A DNA stretch of 64,000 nt from Agapanthus africanus (GCA_030015575.1 CM057342.1:258068867-258132866); one strand, 5' to 3'. Shown: positions 37,006-49,780, counted from the first letter of the stretch. Numbers and translations: made by a program. Notes: generated by a model from the letters alone, not told the origin.

Positions 37006-38569
37006 TGTAGGGTGTTTTTTCGTCACCCCATTGAGATGGAAATACGCGTGCATCTGTCAGGCGTACTACAGATTCCCCCTGCCAAGGGTAGGCCGAGATT
37101 TATTGATTGTAGGGATCCGAATCTCCAGCAGCCGCGGACTAAGATGCCGTTAATTACCCCTCGCCTTTGGAGCGAGAGAACCTCCGATTGACGGGTTAAA
37201 CTGGTCATGCGAACTCAATGTGCAGTGCTATGTTTTGAAGGGGTTTTGGATATATCGAGGGCCCCGCAGAGTTTTTACGGGGGTCCCGCTACCCAGATAG
37301 CGGGCTGGAGGTCAAGGGGGCTAGCAGCCCCCTTGCGGGGTGCGGGGCAGCGCCCCGGCCCAAAATTTTTTTGGGAGTAACAGTGTTGTGGAGTGTGTGT
37401 GTGTGTGTGTAAAGGGAGGGGGCATCCAAAGGATGCGTGGGGGCTAGCGTCTTGCGTGCATAGCACGCAGGCGCTGGGCGCTAGCGCACTAGGCTCTGGG
37501 CGTGGGTGCTGGGCACACCACGTGCTCGACATGTGGGCGCTGGCGCGCAGGGCGCACCACATGCTCGGCATATGGGCGCAAGCGCACTGGGCGCTAAGGC
37601 ACCACGTGCTCGGCGCGTGGGCGCAAGCGTACTGGGCGCTGGGCGCACCACGTGCTCGGCACGTGGGCGCAAGCGCTCGGGGCGCTGGGCGCACCACGTG
37701 CTCGGCACGTGAGCGCAAGCGCACTGGGTGCTAGCGCACCACATGGGCGCAAGCGCTCGGGGCGCTGGGTGCACCACGTGCTCGACACGTGGACGTAAGC
37801 GCTCTGGGCGCTGGACGCTGGGCGTCAAACAAAAAGGGGACTTTAGTCCCTGCACTGGGGCTATGCTCCCGATTTGTGGAGTTAAACTCCTAAAAAGTTT
37901 AGGAATGATCAAAGGGGGTTGCTTTGTTTCTCCCTTTGGTTCTGGATCTTCCCAAGATAGATTTTTTTGGAGATGGGTCTCCTCCTTCCTCCTCTGTTGG
38001 CTGGGTCTTGAAGAACAAGAAGTATGAGATTTTAAAAATCTCTTATTTTTAAGATCTGATGGGAGATCTAAGTTCCCCTTCATGGGTTTTGTGGTGAAAA
38101 ACTATTTAGTTTTGGAAGAGGAAGAGTAAAACTCTTGATTTAATTGAAAAAAAAGGGAAGAAGGTTTTGGAACCTTGAGGAAGGAGCAGGAGGCACCAAG
38201 AACCCTAGTTTTTGGGGGGAATGAAAAAGTGTCTATTGCTTTATTCATCATCATGTTGCCTTTTATAGGCTTACATATTTACATATAGCCTCTTGGGCTT
38301 TACAAAATGGCATTTTGCCCATCCCATGGCTCATGTGCCATTTCTTTTTGCACATAAGCCATGGGCTTACAAAAATTTTGCTTTATGCCCATTTTGTTTA
38401 TATTCATGCATAAAAAATTACATAAAAATTATTTATTACATGATTTCATTTGGCATGGGGGAGGGCCGGCCGCTTCATGTTCGAACTCGACCTGGGCATG
38501 GGCCCAGTTGGCTTGGGATTGACTTTGACTTTGACTTGGTCAACTGGGGTGCAATTTTCGACTTCAACA
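37006..38569 (-). repeat. Solo LTR-G (1564 bp), TSD GTGGG
   Basis: The + strand reads TGTAGGGTGTTTTTTCGTC ... GACTTCAACA, flanked by GTGGG at 37001-37005 and 38570-38574. The empty site is preserved in the other copia-C LTR (around 46745). No internal sequence remains. It contains the CG-rich repeat array described separately. Confidence 0.95.
37480..37830. repeat. GC-rich tandem repeat with CACGTG boxes in LTR-G
   Basis: An irregular repeat of about 45 bp, ACCACGTGCTCGGCACGTGG + GCGCAAGCGCTCGGGGCGCTGGGCG, with about eight CACGTG palindromes and several one-base variants. A shorter, diverged version lies at 25735-25865. CACGTG is the plant G-box recognised by bZIP and bHLH factors. The array also gives spurious open frames in several directions. 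Confidence 0.85.
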
Positions 38570-40353
38570 GTGGGCTCACTTTAGATTTTATTTTCTCACA
38601 CTTTATCTCATATCTCCATTGAAGCTAGAAAGCTTTTCAGCAGGAGGAAGAAGAAGAAAATATCTCATATGATAATTATCCAAAAGATAATTGGCAACCA
38701 TGGTGAGTTAATATCATATATTAATCTTTGTAGAGAGTTAACCATGGCTAGGTTTAATTGGTTGGGTTAACAAATATCTTAGCCAAAACAAAAGAGTGGA
38801 CTTGGTCAATGAAGACTGCAAACTTCTACAAGCTTTCATCCATGACAAAATACCACCTTTTATAAGTAGCAAAATAAATAAAACCCTAGCAATTAAACCA
38901 AGCGTGGTGTAAGTCATACACACACCTTTGTTGCATGTATCATCAAGCATGACACAATTCATGTACACAAAAATATATCACATATATTCAATGTGCATAA
39001 AATGAGAAAAAGAAATCATAAGTGAGTTTAATATTAATTAATGTAATGTAATATATCAAATATATAATTATATATTAAATTATTAAATCAACTCTTGATT
39101 TAATAATCCGGCTATATTACATATAACCGACTAATATCAAAAGTAACAACTTATCGAATCAACACTTGATCCGATAACCCGGCTATATCGCATACAACCG
39201 ACCAATGTCATAAATCGCGAGAATAGACTACGGTATCTCATATCGTATCAATCTCGGTCCCGCACATATCACATATGTGCTCCTATTCCATTTCGCTTGA
39301 GCCAGGAAACCCCTGTGTAGGACTCTAAAGACTCGTCAATACGCCGGCAGTAGGTGATGATCATATCAAACACCCTACAAGCCGTAAGCGGTCTGCTAAA
39401 CGTAACGGCCACCCGGGTATTGAGCGATCAGAAGATCAACAAGCAAGCCTGCTCACACTCCTGCGAATACAATCAGTAACACTACCGTACAGTCCGGTTT
39501 CTTCGTCTGATATGTCGCATATCTCGTCTAGGGGTGGTAAACGTCAGACCCCAGTAACTCGATAAGTCGTGATGATATGAGGCTCATAACGGGTTGAGAA
39601 ACTACTGATAACACTTACCAGTATATCTCTGAAGCAGCCTTGGCCAAAGACTTCCTGTTATAGCCAATCGAGTATAGCGCAACATCAACCCCCAATACCG
39701 GGAGAGACGAAACCCCTCCTATCGCTCATTGCCTCCATGTAACTCGGGACTGTACCCAAAAGCCACCATTTTGCATGTTCTCATGAACGTGGTAAGGTGG
39801 AAATCAAAGCACAGTGGGAATCACACAAGACTCTATAACGATCTCGGTTTTACAGACTAACCTGTACCAGTGTCACCAAAGAACTGCCATCTGACGTGAG
39901 GTATAATACCATCTGGGAGTTCTCGGGGAGTCCATCCAGTGTACCCAGTCTCCACTGAGCACCCGTATACTGTCTCTGATGTCAAACACCTATGGATATG
40001 AGATCATCCATCGCCCATCTATATGGGTCGAGAAGCTATACACTATTCTACTCTGGTATATCGATGCCCTGTCTCGATACACCCACGACTAGGAACATTT
40101 GAAGGATGTACTTAGCGACTACACTGTCCCCACTAGTATGATCTACATCATAGTCCTGGTAGTCATGTACTCATCCTAAGGGCTTTATCAACATGTAATA
40201 TAGAGACAATCAGTGTACACGTTAAGATAAAGAGCAACCAAATAGCATACTATCATGTCGAGAAAGAAAGTCCTCCCTATATATGTCCAAGTATCCACTA
40301 CAATATACATCGTATGTATAGTAATGGCCTCTAGGGCATACATATCACTAACA

Positions 40354-40369
40354 ATCTCCCACTTGCATT
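40354..40369 (-). other. copia-C polypurine tract
   Basis: ATCTCCCACTTGCATT on the + strand, i.e. AATGCAAGTGGGAGAT before TGTTAGTGAT on the element strand. Confidence 0.9.
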
Positions 40370-40971
40370 AGGGCCATCTGTTGTAGTATCTCATACCCAA
40401 CAGTCAGCAGTGGTTGAAGTATCTCATACTCAACCATCCCATAAAAGTCTCTACTAGGAAAATGCCTTTGTGAGTGGATCCGCCCTGTTCTCCTCTGTGT
40501 CTGCTCTCCTATCCTCGATCTCCCTGGAGATCAACCATCTCCATGATCAGGTGATACTGCCTAAGAATATGTCTGGATCACTGATGGAACGGGGGTTCCT
40601 GGGCCTAAGCCACAACTCCATTGTCACACAATGGTAGGAACGAAGTTCATCTCATGAACTTATATATATCCAGACTACCTCTTTGATAGCATCGTAGGTA
40701 GCGATGTATCGAGCCTTTATCGTCTAGTTTGTCACGGTATCTAGCTTGGAACTCTTCCAACATACCATCCCTCCACTGAGGGTAAAGACAATGCATGCGA
40801 CTGACATTCAGTCAAGCTTACCACCCTGGAAGCTATCCAGTGATTCTCCCCAGGATTGATTGATATCATCTCACTACACCTAGTGAGAATCCTAATATCC
40901 ACTTAGATCTATCACATAGATCCAAAACTCAGGATTTAGGAGGTATCACCTTGATCCTATATGGAGAATCA

Positions 40972-41404
40972 TTATGATAAGAAGAGATTGACTAAGCGCA
41001 GCATAGGAAACTCCTTTCCTATCAAGAGTATATCATCCATGTACAATACGAGGATCATCACCGTACTCTCTACTACCTTTTTGTATATACAAGGTTCATC
41101 TACCATTTTGATGAAGTAAAACTTTTTGACTACCACATCAAAATAGATGTTCCATCTCCGCGATACCTGCTTTAACCCATAAAGCAACTTGCACACGTTT
41201 CCGCTGCTCCCACAGTCTACGAAGCCCTCTGGCTGTGTACTTATAAACGCTTTCTTCTAAATCATTATTTAGAAAAGCAGTCATGACACCCAACCGCCAG
41301 ATATCATAGTCATGATATGTAGCAATTGTAAGTAGGATCTGGATGGACTTAAGCATAGCTTTGAAAGTCTCAACTTTTCCATGTACACCAAGTAATCTTC
41401 TCAA
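40972..41404 (-). pseudogene. copia-C reverse transcriptase fragment
   Basis: Clear copia reverse transcriptase in two overlapping frames. From the 41404 side: TYHDYDIWRLGVMTAFLNNDLEE (around the first catalytic Asp, normally DVKTAFLNG), then a shift, then CKLLYGLKQVSRRWNIYFD, DEPCIYKK and LYMDDILLIG, the Y-M-D-D box at 41032-41043. RNase H should follow at 40370-40970 and is recognisable only by alignment with copia-A. It is interrupted and not functional. Confidence 0.9.
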
Positions 41405-41565
41405 GATATACTTGCTTCTGATGGGGATTTAACCCTTCAGATAAAGCAACCAAAGTCCATACTTTGTTGGTGTATATGGATTCTATCTCAGATCGCTTAG
41501 CATCCATCCATTCTCACAGAGTCACCACTCTTGATGACCTGCTCGAAACTAGTTGGATCATCATC

Positions 41566-41936
41566 TCATGATGAAATCCTCACTCCCATTGTCATCGAGA
41601 AACCGAAGTATCTCTCAGGTGGATGAGGAACCCTACCAGATCGGCGGAGAGGGTGAGGTTCGTTGGGAACTATTGAATCCTCCGGTTTTACTAAATCATC
41701 AGCTGTAGTTTGTATAGCTGGAACTCCTTCCAGTTCTACCTTATGACCACTAATTTCTTCACAAGAAATTCCCTTTCCAAAAGGTGGCGTGCTGAGAAAC
41801 AAAACACCATTTGTTCATCAGTGCGGTAAAAGATATTCCCTTGCGAATGCTTGGGATATCCAACAAACTTCCACAGAACTAACTTGCCTCGAGCTTGTCC
41901 GGATTTTGCTTTTAGACATAGGCCGGACAACCCCAA
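41566..41936 (-). pseudogene. copia-C integrase C-terminus and linker
   Basis: KFVGYPKHSQGNIFYRTDEQMVF...FLEREFL matches the 'FIGYPKxTxGYxFYxPxEQKVFVSRNVxFLExEFL' region of copia integrases. A second frame then gives LRRSGRVPHPPERYFGF, the standard RRSxRxxxPPERY linker before reverse transcriptase. A frame change separates the two. Confidence 0.85.
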
Positions 41937-42241
41937 ATCTTAACATCCTTAAAAGATGGGCTCTTTCCATACTATATCACATATAGAATGGTAGACACCT
42001 GATTTGGTTGGAACCCTATTCAATAGGTATGTAGCTTCTCAAGTGCATAACCCCCAAAAGGAAATTGGAAACTCAGTAATACTCATCATAGAGCACACCA
42101 TATCACATAGTGTGCGATTGCTCCACCCCGGTATACCAACATGCTGTGGTGTATACAGAGGAGTAATACTGAGAGAGTATCTCATTCTCTTTTAGAATAG
42201 TCCAGGAATTCCGTGCTCAAGTATTCTCCTCCTTGATCACA

Positions 42242-42433
42242 TCAAAGGACATAATACTTATACCCATTGTGGTTCTCTACTTCTAACTTATATTCTTTGA
42301 ATTTCTCAAAAGCTTCAGACTTGTGTTTCATCAAGAACATATGTACGGATCTTGAGAGATCATCAGTGAATGTAACGAAGTACAAAAAACCAGTCCTGAC
42401 ATGTGTAGACATGGGACCTTCATACATCAGCAT
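42242..42433 (-). pseudogene. copia-C integrase core fragment
   Basis: YEGPMSTHVRTGFLYFVTFTDDLSR and MKHKSEAFEKFKEYKLEVEN are textbook copia integrase core phrases (the second Asp motif TDDxSR and the KFKxYKxxVEN helix). A frame break precedes and follows it. The CCHH region and the final Glu motif lie in neighbouring broken frames. Confidence 0.88.
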
Positions 42434-42850
42434 ATATCAATCCCAAGAGTCATAACTCTTTCTCTGTTTCCAATAAACGGAGCTATGGTCATCTTATCTT
42501 TGTGACATGAGTGGCAAGTTTCACAAGATATAAGTTCAAACTGATTTAAATATGCATCTTAATGTAATTTAGCTAGTCGGGTCACATTGATATGACCTAG
42601 TCTATAATACCTCAAGAAGGATTCGTTCATTTCTGAACTCTTCCTCTTGTGTGTGTTCTGAATGTTAAGAGCTGTGATTTGATTTAGAACGTATATGCTT
42701 TTAGATAACGTGCCTGAACCGATCAACTCTTGATATAGGAAATGTTCAAAATATTATCCAACAATACAAAATTATATCCTTCTTTACTTAATAAAGAGAC
42801 TGATATGATGTTGTATATTAGGTTCGGTATCTAATAACATTCGTTCAGAA

Positions 42851-43360
42851 TCAATGTATTTGGTAATACAGGATGATAACTGCCAACATACTTGGCTGCA
42901 ACACTTGCACCGTTTCCAACTTTTGAAACTTATCACCCATTCCCTGTTCTCTACCTATCTGTAGCCCATGTAACAGATTACATATGCGAGATCCTGATCC
43001 GGTATCACATACCCAGGACGTAAAGTATACTAAGAAACAATTCTCTATAATGAACACACCCGAAGATGATGCATCAGCATGCACTTTCTTCGTTTGGACG
43101 GCACGGGAATTCTGGTAATCCCCTATTTCCTGCTCGGTCTTATAACAGTTATAAGTTGGAGCGAGACCAACGTTCCCCGGCGCAGTATAACAAGCGGGTT
43201 CGGTCAATACATCCATATTATTATCTTGATTAAGGCGTGACATGGTCGCTACCTGGAGAGAGAGAAGAAAACACTCAGCGTATGCTCTTGCAAGATTAGA
43301 TTGGTTATTAATATATCTAATCAGGATGGCTCCCACTGTTTTAGTCAAATCTTCCTTCAA
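42851..43360 (-). pseudogene. copia-C protease region
   Basis: A 169-codon frame whose C-terminal half contains SWVCDTGSGSRICN, the copia protease active site (WxxDTGxxxHI, here with R for H). The preceding part would be the Gag C-terminus, but no zinc knuckle (CX2CX4HX4C) is present and the sequence upstream, towards the primer site, is non-coding. Gag therefore seems to be lost or reduced. Confidence 0.78.
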
Positions 43361-43684
43361 ACCCTAAAAGAAAAGACTAGACGGGATTAATTACACCCTA
43401 CAAGTTCGCCAATCTTTCAGCCAGGCCAGTGCCGGCACTTTGAGGGAGGTTTCCCGTGCTTCCGCACGGACCTAATTAAAATAAACCTCATTTTCCTAGG
43501 GGCGTAACCCCATTGACACCTTTCTAGACACCTACTTGATCGGCTAATTGTAATATGTAAAACTCTCTCAGGAGTAACTTTTACTCGCAGTAGGTATCGG
43601 GATCCAACTATCTCATAGAAGGTATGCAATCTCATTGCAAATTTCAACACTTGAAATTCCCAATAATATTCTGCCCCTAGCGTC

Positions 43685-43892
43685 CTATGACCTTGACGCA
43701 GGCCCACAAACCATAGTCCGCTAGTCAAGTTCAACCTGTACATTTTCCGATTGAATTAAACCCACCCGCACGACCCTTGACGCAGGCCAACAAAGTCGCA
43801 CGACTACCTTAACTCAATCGCATCATATGCTTTAGCAGATAAGCATAAATAGCTACCGCACACTACGCCTTGACGCAGGCCAACAAACGTAG
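43685..43892 (-). other. copia-C leader: three type-1 stem-loops
   Basis: Located at 43685-43716 (CTATG/CATAG), 43771-43798 (CGAC/GTCG) and 43863-43892 (CTACG/CGTAG), each around the loop CCTTGACGCAGGCCAACAAA (GGCCCACAAA in the first). Order and spacing match the copia-A leaders at 12569 and 59146, although much of the surrounding sequence has diverged. Confidence 0.6.
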
Positions 43893-44035
43893 CACGAATA
43901 CTATGAAGTACTTATCTGAAATGACGGAGGGCTACGCAGGTTTTTAAGAAAACCCTTTGCATAATGAACTTGATATCTTTGTAGAATCGAGTGATTTTGA
44001 AAAGGAGTGTTTTTTAGGCTTTTTCTAGTTTTTCT

Positions 44036-44218
44036 AAAAAGGTCACTCCCGGTGAAGGGATCGTCGGCTCTTTCCTTATCGAATAAGGTGCAGGATATTT
44101 CACAAATACCATTATGCAAAGCAAAAACTATAGAAGCAATCAAAAGACAAACCGAGGGTGTAGCATTTGCTAGTTATTGCTAAAGAGGTCACTCCCGGTG
44201 AAAGGATCTCGGCTCTTT
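44036..44218 (-). other. copia-C leader: two type-2 stem-loops
   Basis: Copies at 44036-44073 (AAAAAG/CTCTTT, one mismatch) and 44182-44218 (AAAGAG/CTCTTT) share the inner block GTCACTCCCGGTGAA(G/A)GGATC with copia-A. Confidence 0.6.
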
Positions 44219-46326
44219 CCTTATCGAATAAGATGTTGGATATTCTACAAGGAATACCACTATGCAAAACAAGAACTAGAGCTACCAGTTTTCGAGACAA
44301 GTTTCTACAATATCTTTAGGTTTCTTTTATTTTATTAATCTCATTAATGAAGTCCCATCATTTTAAGTTACCTAAACATCACAGATAAATACAACGTACG
44401 CTTATACCATTTGCATTCGCCTCGATGTCCCCTCGTGCACCGTTAGGTTAGGTAACTAACGGTAAAGCGGGGCAGTACTAGAGCGGGTGTAAAACATAAG
44501 CAACTTCTATATAATATATCACATATACTATATCCTGTATTCATCTCATCAATATATAAAATGATCGCGTCACAGATATCGCAGCAGAAAACAACATATG
44601 AAATATTGGATATACTAGGATTTCCGGGTTTTATTTTAAGCATGTATGAAACACGGATTCCACGGTCGTGATGAATAGCCAATCCCACATCCCTAGACCC
44701 CTACGAGAGCGGCAAGCAACCCTACCAATTCTAGAGTTAGGAGACCCGGTCTCGACTCCTTGAGATGGTCTCCCACTGGACCCTAGAACCCGGTTACTTG
44801 TGCTCCCCGCCTTGGGTCTATCCTAATGCGGAAAAGTAAATAATATACAATGGTGACATCATCCTCAACCCGGAAGTGCCCCAATAAAAGATTATTACAT
44901 ACAATGAATTTTATATGAATGAAAATGAAAAACTCTCATCTCACATAAAACCCCCGGCTATTCAAACACGAAGATCCAATATAACATATCACAGCAACAC
45001 ATAATATCACATGTCATCAACGTAAGTAAATATGCGTATCCCAGTTGTCGTTGACATATAGCACCGAAATCGGCGATACACCACATAGTACAATTACGGT
45101 GGCAGAAAAGAAAGTGAAAAACTACAACAGTTGGAATCCGCAACCACCTTTGATATCGCATACCTAACCAAATGAATTCCTTAGACATCGCATTATAAAC
45201 CCCGCATTTTATTATCGATCTCGAAAATACTTTTCAATATCAAGTCGGGCAATTCAACAAGATTCCCGACATCCTGATCGAATGCTCGTCGGAAACTTTA
45301 GTAGACGGCCGCACCCCCCGATACCGTCGACGAAGTGCACTAAGGCGGAACACCGCTGCCGCGAGCACCCGAACGAAAGCTTTTGGCGATGGGGTTCTCC
45401 TACAGTCACTTGGTCGGGGCTATGGGGCGTGGCTATCTAATAATGTTACCCGGCGAGTATCCACGTACGCTACGTGATTGCGATGGACTTTTGATCTCAT
45501 CAAAATCCAATGGCAACCGATCATCTGAGAATAAACTGCTAGATTTATAACATTCAAACTAGTTATCTCATAACTATTTGTGGCTTCCAAATATTGTATC
45601 CTATCACATGATACCCGGACGAACGTTAAACTTTTCGATCGATTTATCAAAGTCCCACAATTTCCCGACGACTCAACACTTGAGCACAGTTTTAGTAATA
45701 CCCAGAATATGCCACAGTTCCTATGCATCAGCCGTAGAAGGGCAAACCCAAGCCTCACTCATGTTGCCACGGAACTACGACAAACCCAAGGGTTTGACCG
45801 CGGTTCCGCGATCCAAAAAGTCGAGTTAGGCTTTCAATCTTTTAGAGGGTTCATAGAATCACTTGCATGTTTTTCCGAATACGTTAAACTTGGAAAAATG
45901 GGTTTTTGACATTCGATCGAACTTTTTAATTTCGTCTAGACAACATGCGAATAACCCGAAACAATATTAAAAATACGAATACGAAACACTCCGAATTGTT
46001 TATAGTGTAAGATTACATCACATGCAAAATTAGTAAAAACAAACAACACCTGAAATATCAAAACCAAGTCACTTGAACACAGGCAAAATTTCAGGGGAAG
46101 CAGCTCGGATTTGGCCGAGATAATCAAGGTGGTGGCTGGCCCAATTTTCAAAGAATGCCCTAAAATTTTCACAATGTTCTTGATATATCTCATATATCAC
46201 TCTGTACTTGTTTAAAAATTTCTTTGACAACTTTTAAAAAACGACAGAAACTTCATTTTTCTGTTTCAAGTTTCGGAGTATTTTGGTTTCGTAATCTTAA
46301 ATAAATCCGTATTAATTTCTAGCATG
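44219..46326 (-). other. copia-C leader, remainder
   Basis: Non-coding sequence between the stem-loops and the primer site. It aligns in blocks with the copia-A leader, for example a 'TAGACCCCTACGAGxGCGGC' block near 44690 also found near 13570 and 60150. No Gag frame was recognised. Confidence 0.55.
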
Positions 46327-46338
46327 GCTCTGATACCG
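46327..46338 (-). other. copia-C primer binding site
   Basis: GCTCTGATACCG on the + strand, i.e. CGGTATCAGAGC: the tRNA-Met site with T changed to C at its first base, one base from the LTR. Confidence 0.9.
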
Positions 46339-46339
46339 C

Positions 46340-48527
46340 TGCAGGGTTACCTAAGACGGCAGCAAGGTTTCGGGAGGTATCTTCCATACCAAATTCAAAA
46401 ATTTGCCGTTTTAGCTAACCCTAACTAAGAATCGTTAACTAAAAATCGACGGAAATGAAATACAAACACTTTGCAATAAGAAGTGAGTAAGGAATACAAC
46501 CTTTGTAGACCGGTCCTTCACTTCAATAGCTCCGTGTAGTAGTCCCTTCACTGCTATCGTGAACTCCGGACTCTAGATAGGCTCCCATGAAGAAACGAAC
46601 ATGCTTGCTTCGATGTCTTCGAGGCCGAAGATGATCTACGTCGAGGAGACGCTAACCCAAGCTATTTCTTCACTAGGTCAAGAACTTTGTGAAGAGAACA
46701 CCCTATACTAAATGGCAAGTAGTAGAGAATGATGAAGTAGGAAGTGGGCTCACTTTAGATTTCATTTTCTCACACTTTATCTCATATCTCCATTGAAGCT
46801 AGAAAGCTTTTGAGGAGAAAGAAGAAGAAAAAGAAAATATCTCATATGATAATTATCCAAAAGATAATTGGCAACCATGGTGAGTTAATATCATATATTA
46901 ACCTTTGTAGAGAGTTAACCATGGCTAGGTTTAATTGGTTGGGTTAACAAATATCTTAGCCAAAACAAAAGAGTGGACTTGGTCAATGAAGACTACACGC
47001 TTCTACATGCTTTCATCCATGACAAAATACCACCTTTTATAATTAGCAAAATAAATAAAACCCTAGCAATTAAACCAAGCATGGTGTAAGTCATACACAC
47101 ACCTTTGTTGCATATATCATCAAGCATGACACAATTCATGTACACAAAAATATATCACATATATTCAATGTGCACAAAATGAGAAAAAGAAATCATAAGT
47201 GAGCTTAATATTAGTTAATGTAATGTAATATATCAAATATATAATTATACATTAAATTATTAAATCAACACTTGATTTAATAATCCAGCTATATCACATA
47301 TAACCGACTAATATCAAAAGTAACAACTTATCGAATCAACACTTGATCCGATAACCCGGCTATATTGCATATAACCGACCAATGTCACAAATCACGAGAA
47401 TAGAATACGGTATCTTATATCGTATCAATCTCGGTCCCGCATATATCACATATGTGCTCCTACTCCATTTCGCTTGAGCTAGGAAACCCCTGTGTAGAAC
47501 TCTAAAGACTCGTCAATACGCCGGCAGCAAGTGATGATCATATCAAACACCCACAAGCCGCAAGCGGTCTGCTAAACGTAACGGCCACCCGGGTATTGAG
47601 CGATCAGAAGATCAACAAGTAAGGCTGCTCACACTCCTGTGAATCCAATCAGTAACACTACCGTACAGTCCGGTCTCTTCGTCTGATATGTCGCATATCT
47701 CGTCTAGGGGTGGTAAACGTCAGACCCAGTAACTTGATAAGTCGTGTCGATATGAGGCTCATAACGGGTCGAGAAACTACTGATAACACTTACCAGTATA
47801 TTTCTGAAGCAGCTTTGGCCAAAGACTTCCTGTTATAACCAATCGAGCACAGCGCAACATCAACCCCCAATACCGGGAGAGACAAAACCCCTTCTATCGC
47901 TCATTGCCTCCATCTGACTCGAGACTGTACCCAAAAACCACCGTTTTGCACGTTCTCTTGAACGTGGTAAGGTGGAAATCAAAGCACGGTGAGAATCACA
48001 CAAGACTTTATGACGATCTCGGGTCTACAGACTAACCTATACCAGTGTCACCAGAGAACTGCCATCTGAAGTGAGGTATAATACCATCTGGGAGTTCTCG
48101 GCGAGTCCGTCCAGTGTACCCAGTCTCCACCGAGCACCCGTATACTGTCTCTGATGTCAAATACCAATGTATATGGGATCATCCATCGCCCATCTACATG
48201 GGTCGAGAAGCTATACGCTGGTCTACTCTGGTATATCGATACCCTGTCTCGATACACCCACGACTAGGAACATCGAATGATGTACTTAGCGACTACACTG
48301 TCCCCACTAGTATGATCTACATCATAGTCCTGGTAGTCAAGTACTCATCCTAAGGGTTTTATCAACATGTAAGATAGAGACAATCAATGTACACGTTAAG
48401 ATAAAGAGCAACCAGATAGCATACTATCGTGTCGAGCAAAAAAATCCTTCCTACATATGTCCAAGCATCTACTATAATATATATCGTATGTACAGTAATG
48501 GCCTCTAGGGCATATATATCACTAACA
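46340..48527 (-). repeat. 5' LTR of copia-C (2188 bp)
   Basis: Complete copy with TGCAGGGTTACC and CACTAACA ends on the + strand, followed by the right TSD GGATG (48528-48532). Confidence 0.94.
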
Positions 48528-48532
48528 GGATG

Positions 48533-49008
48533 TAGCCCTCCTATCTGTTCATTTAATTTGTCTGCAACAGGCTTTAGTTATCAAATTTACTTTTGGGACC
48601 ATTCAAAGTTCCTAAACTGATGCATGCGTAGGCCTGCGACATACAAGCTTCTTTTCCCCTATTTTGTACTCATTTTTTAACATGTTGGTGATATCAATAA
48701 ATCTTGATGAGTTTGGAAGATGTTGATGGATGTGAAGTCCAAACTGAGTGTGACCAACTATATATATAAAACAAGGAGTTAGTTGCCCTCACTTTGCTTG
48801 TTTTGATGTAGGTTGCATTTAATTGATGGGTTTTTTTTTGGATATAAGCCCCTTCAAACTTAGCTATTTAGAAAACTTCTGAATTGTACAAAAGCCTCAA
48901 CAAACTCTTAACTCAAATTAAGGCCAGTTCAAAAAATGAGGTTCATGACAAAAATTATAAACAGTATGAACAACAATCACAATTTCCAGATAGGCCTTTG
49001 AGCCTTAT
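48533..49008. other. AT-rich DNA between copia-C and the plus-strand Tat element
   Basis: No gene or repeat recognised. It continues, across copia-C, the DNA that ends at 36591. Confidence 0.5.
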
Positions 49009-49715
49009 TGATAGTGCTCGATATTGGCAAGCCCCAAGACCATGACGCGTGGCAGGTGACGAGTCCCAGAACTCGGACATCCCGTGCCCGACCAGCAAGC
49101 CCAAGCCGGCCCCCCTTGGGGGCTCTACAAATTGGCCTCCTCGGCCCCTCAGCTCACCCCGAGCTGCCACAAGACCAAGACTTCTCGGCCTCCTCGCTCG
49201 TCCCCGAGCTCCCGGCCGAGGCTGTCTTCCTCGGCCCCCCGACCGACTCCACCACTCACAGGCGTAACCGCCGCTCCGCGAATCTCGCCACGCGCGGACT
49301 CTCCGCCAGCAACGTCCCATGTTCCACGCCATCACGATCCCCATTAATGGGCGATCCGCTCTTTACGCGGGCGTGACGTCGGGAGCATAACTGCCGGCGA
49401 GATTCTCGCGCCTGCTGCCGCGTGCTGCCACCACTATATAAACCCCCATCACAGAGGGGTCAAGTAAGCCTTTTTTTTACACTTTTATGCCGTTACTCTG
49501 CTCGGATCTCATCACTAACTTGAGCGTCGGAGGGTCCTTGGTGGTACCAAACCATCCCGGGACTTCTTTGCAGGTACTCGGCAACAACTCCCTCACCTCA
49601 CCTCTTCCTCCAAAAACCCATTGAGACCCACACGCGACGAAGGATAATCAGCTAAGTTCACCGCGAGATCAACGGAAGACAATATCTAACGGAGGCCCGA
49701 AAAGGAGCGCCATCA
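49009..49715 (+). repeat. 5' LTR of the plus-strand Tat element (707 bp)
   Basis: Starts TGATAGTGCTCG and ends CCATCA, giving a TGAT...ATCA inverted end, with the primer site just after. GC-rich and sharply distinct from the AT-rich flank. The ACTTGAGCGTCGGAGGG block near 49515-49535 is typical of Tat LTRs. The start rests on these criteria because the 3' LTR is outside the window. Confidence 0.75.
49435..49442 (+). promoter_or_regulatory. LTR TATA box
   Basis: TATATAAA in a GC-rich context, about 280 bp before the LTR end and upstream of the conserved R/U5-like block. The likely core promoter of the element. Confidence 0.6.
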
Positions 49716-49717
49716 GT

Positions 49718-49734
49718 TGGCACCATTTGTGGGA
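49718..49734 (+). other. Primer binding site of the plus-strand Tat element
   Basis: TGGCACCATTTGTGGGA, a variant of the Tat site TGGCGCCGTCTGTGGGA, two bases after the LTR. Confidence 0.7.
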
Positions 49735-49780
49735 ACATAACTCCACAAAATACAAAGTTGGCCTTCCGATCTCCGCCCAC

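Larger units (their letters stand above)
36597..40353 (-). repeat. 3' LTR of copia-C, split by a solo LTR-G
   Basis: Aligns with 46340-48527; the alignment is interrupted between GAAGTGGG and CTCACTTTAG by 37006-38574. Confidence 0.93.
36597..48527 (-). mobile_element. Complete Ty1/copia element 'copia-C', TSD GGATG
   Basis: Two LTRs of equal length (2188 bp after removing the nested insertion) with TG...CA ends (TGTTAGTGAT ... CCTGCA on the minus strand), a tRNA-Met primer site at 46327-46338 and a purine tract AAGTGGGAGAT next to the 3' LTR. The 5-bp TSD GGATG flanks it at 36592-36596 and 48528-48532. A hand comparison of the first 410 bp of the two LTRs gives about 23 differences (5-6 percent), placing insertion roughly 2 million years ago. 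Pol domains run protease, integrase, reverse transcriptase on the minus strand, the copia order, all broken. Confidence 0.93.

Noticed and set aside
37275..38083. Long Cys/His/Arg-rich ORFs on both strands
   Set aside because: They read through the CACGTG tandem repeat in an LTR; composition follows the repeat.
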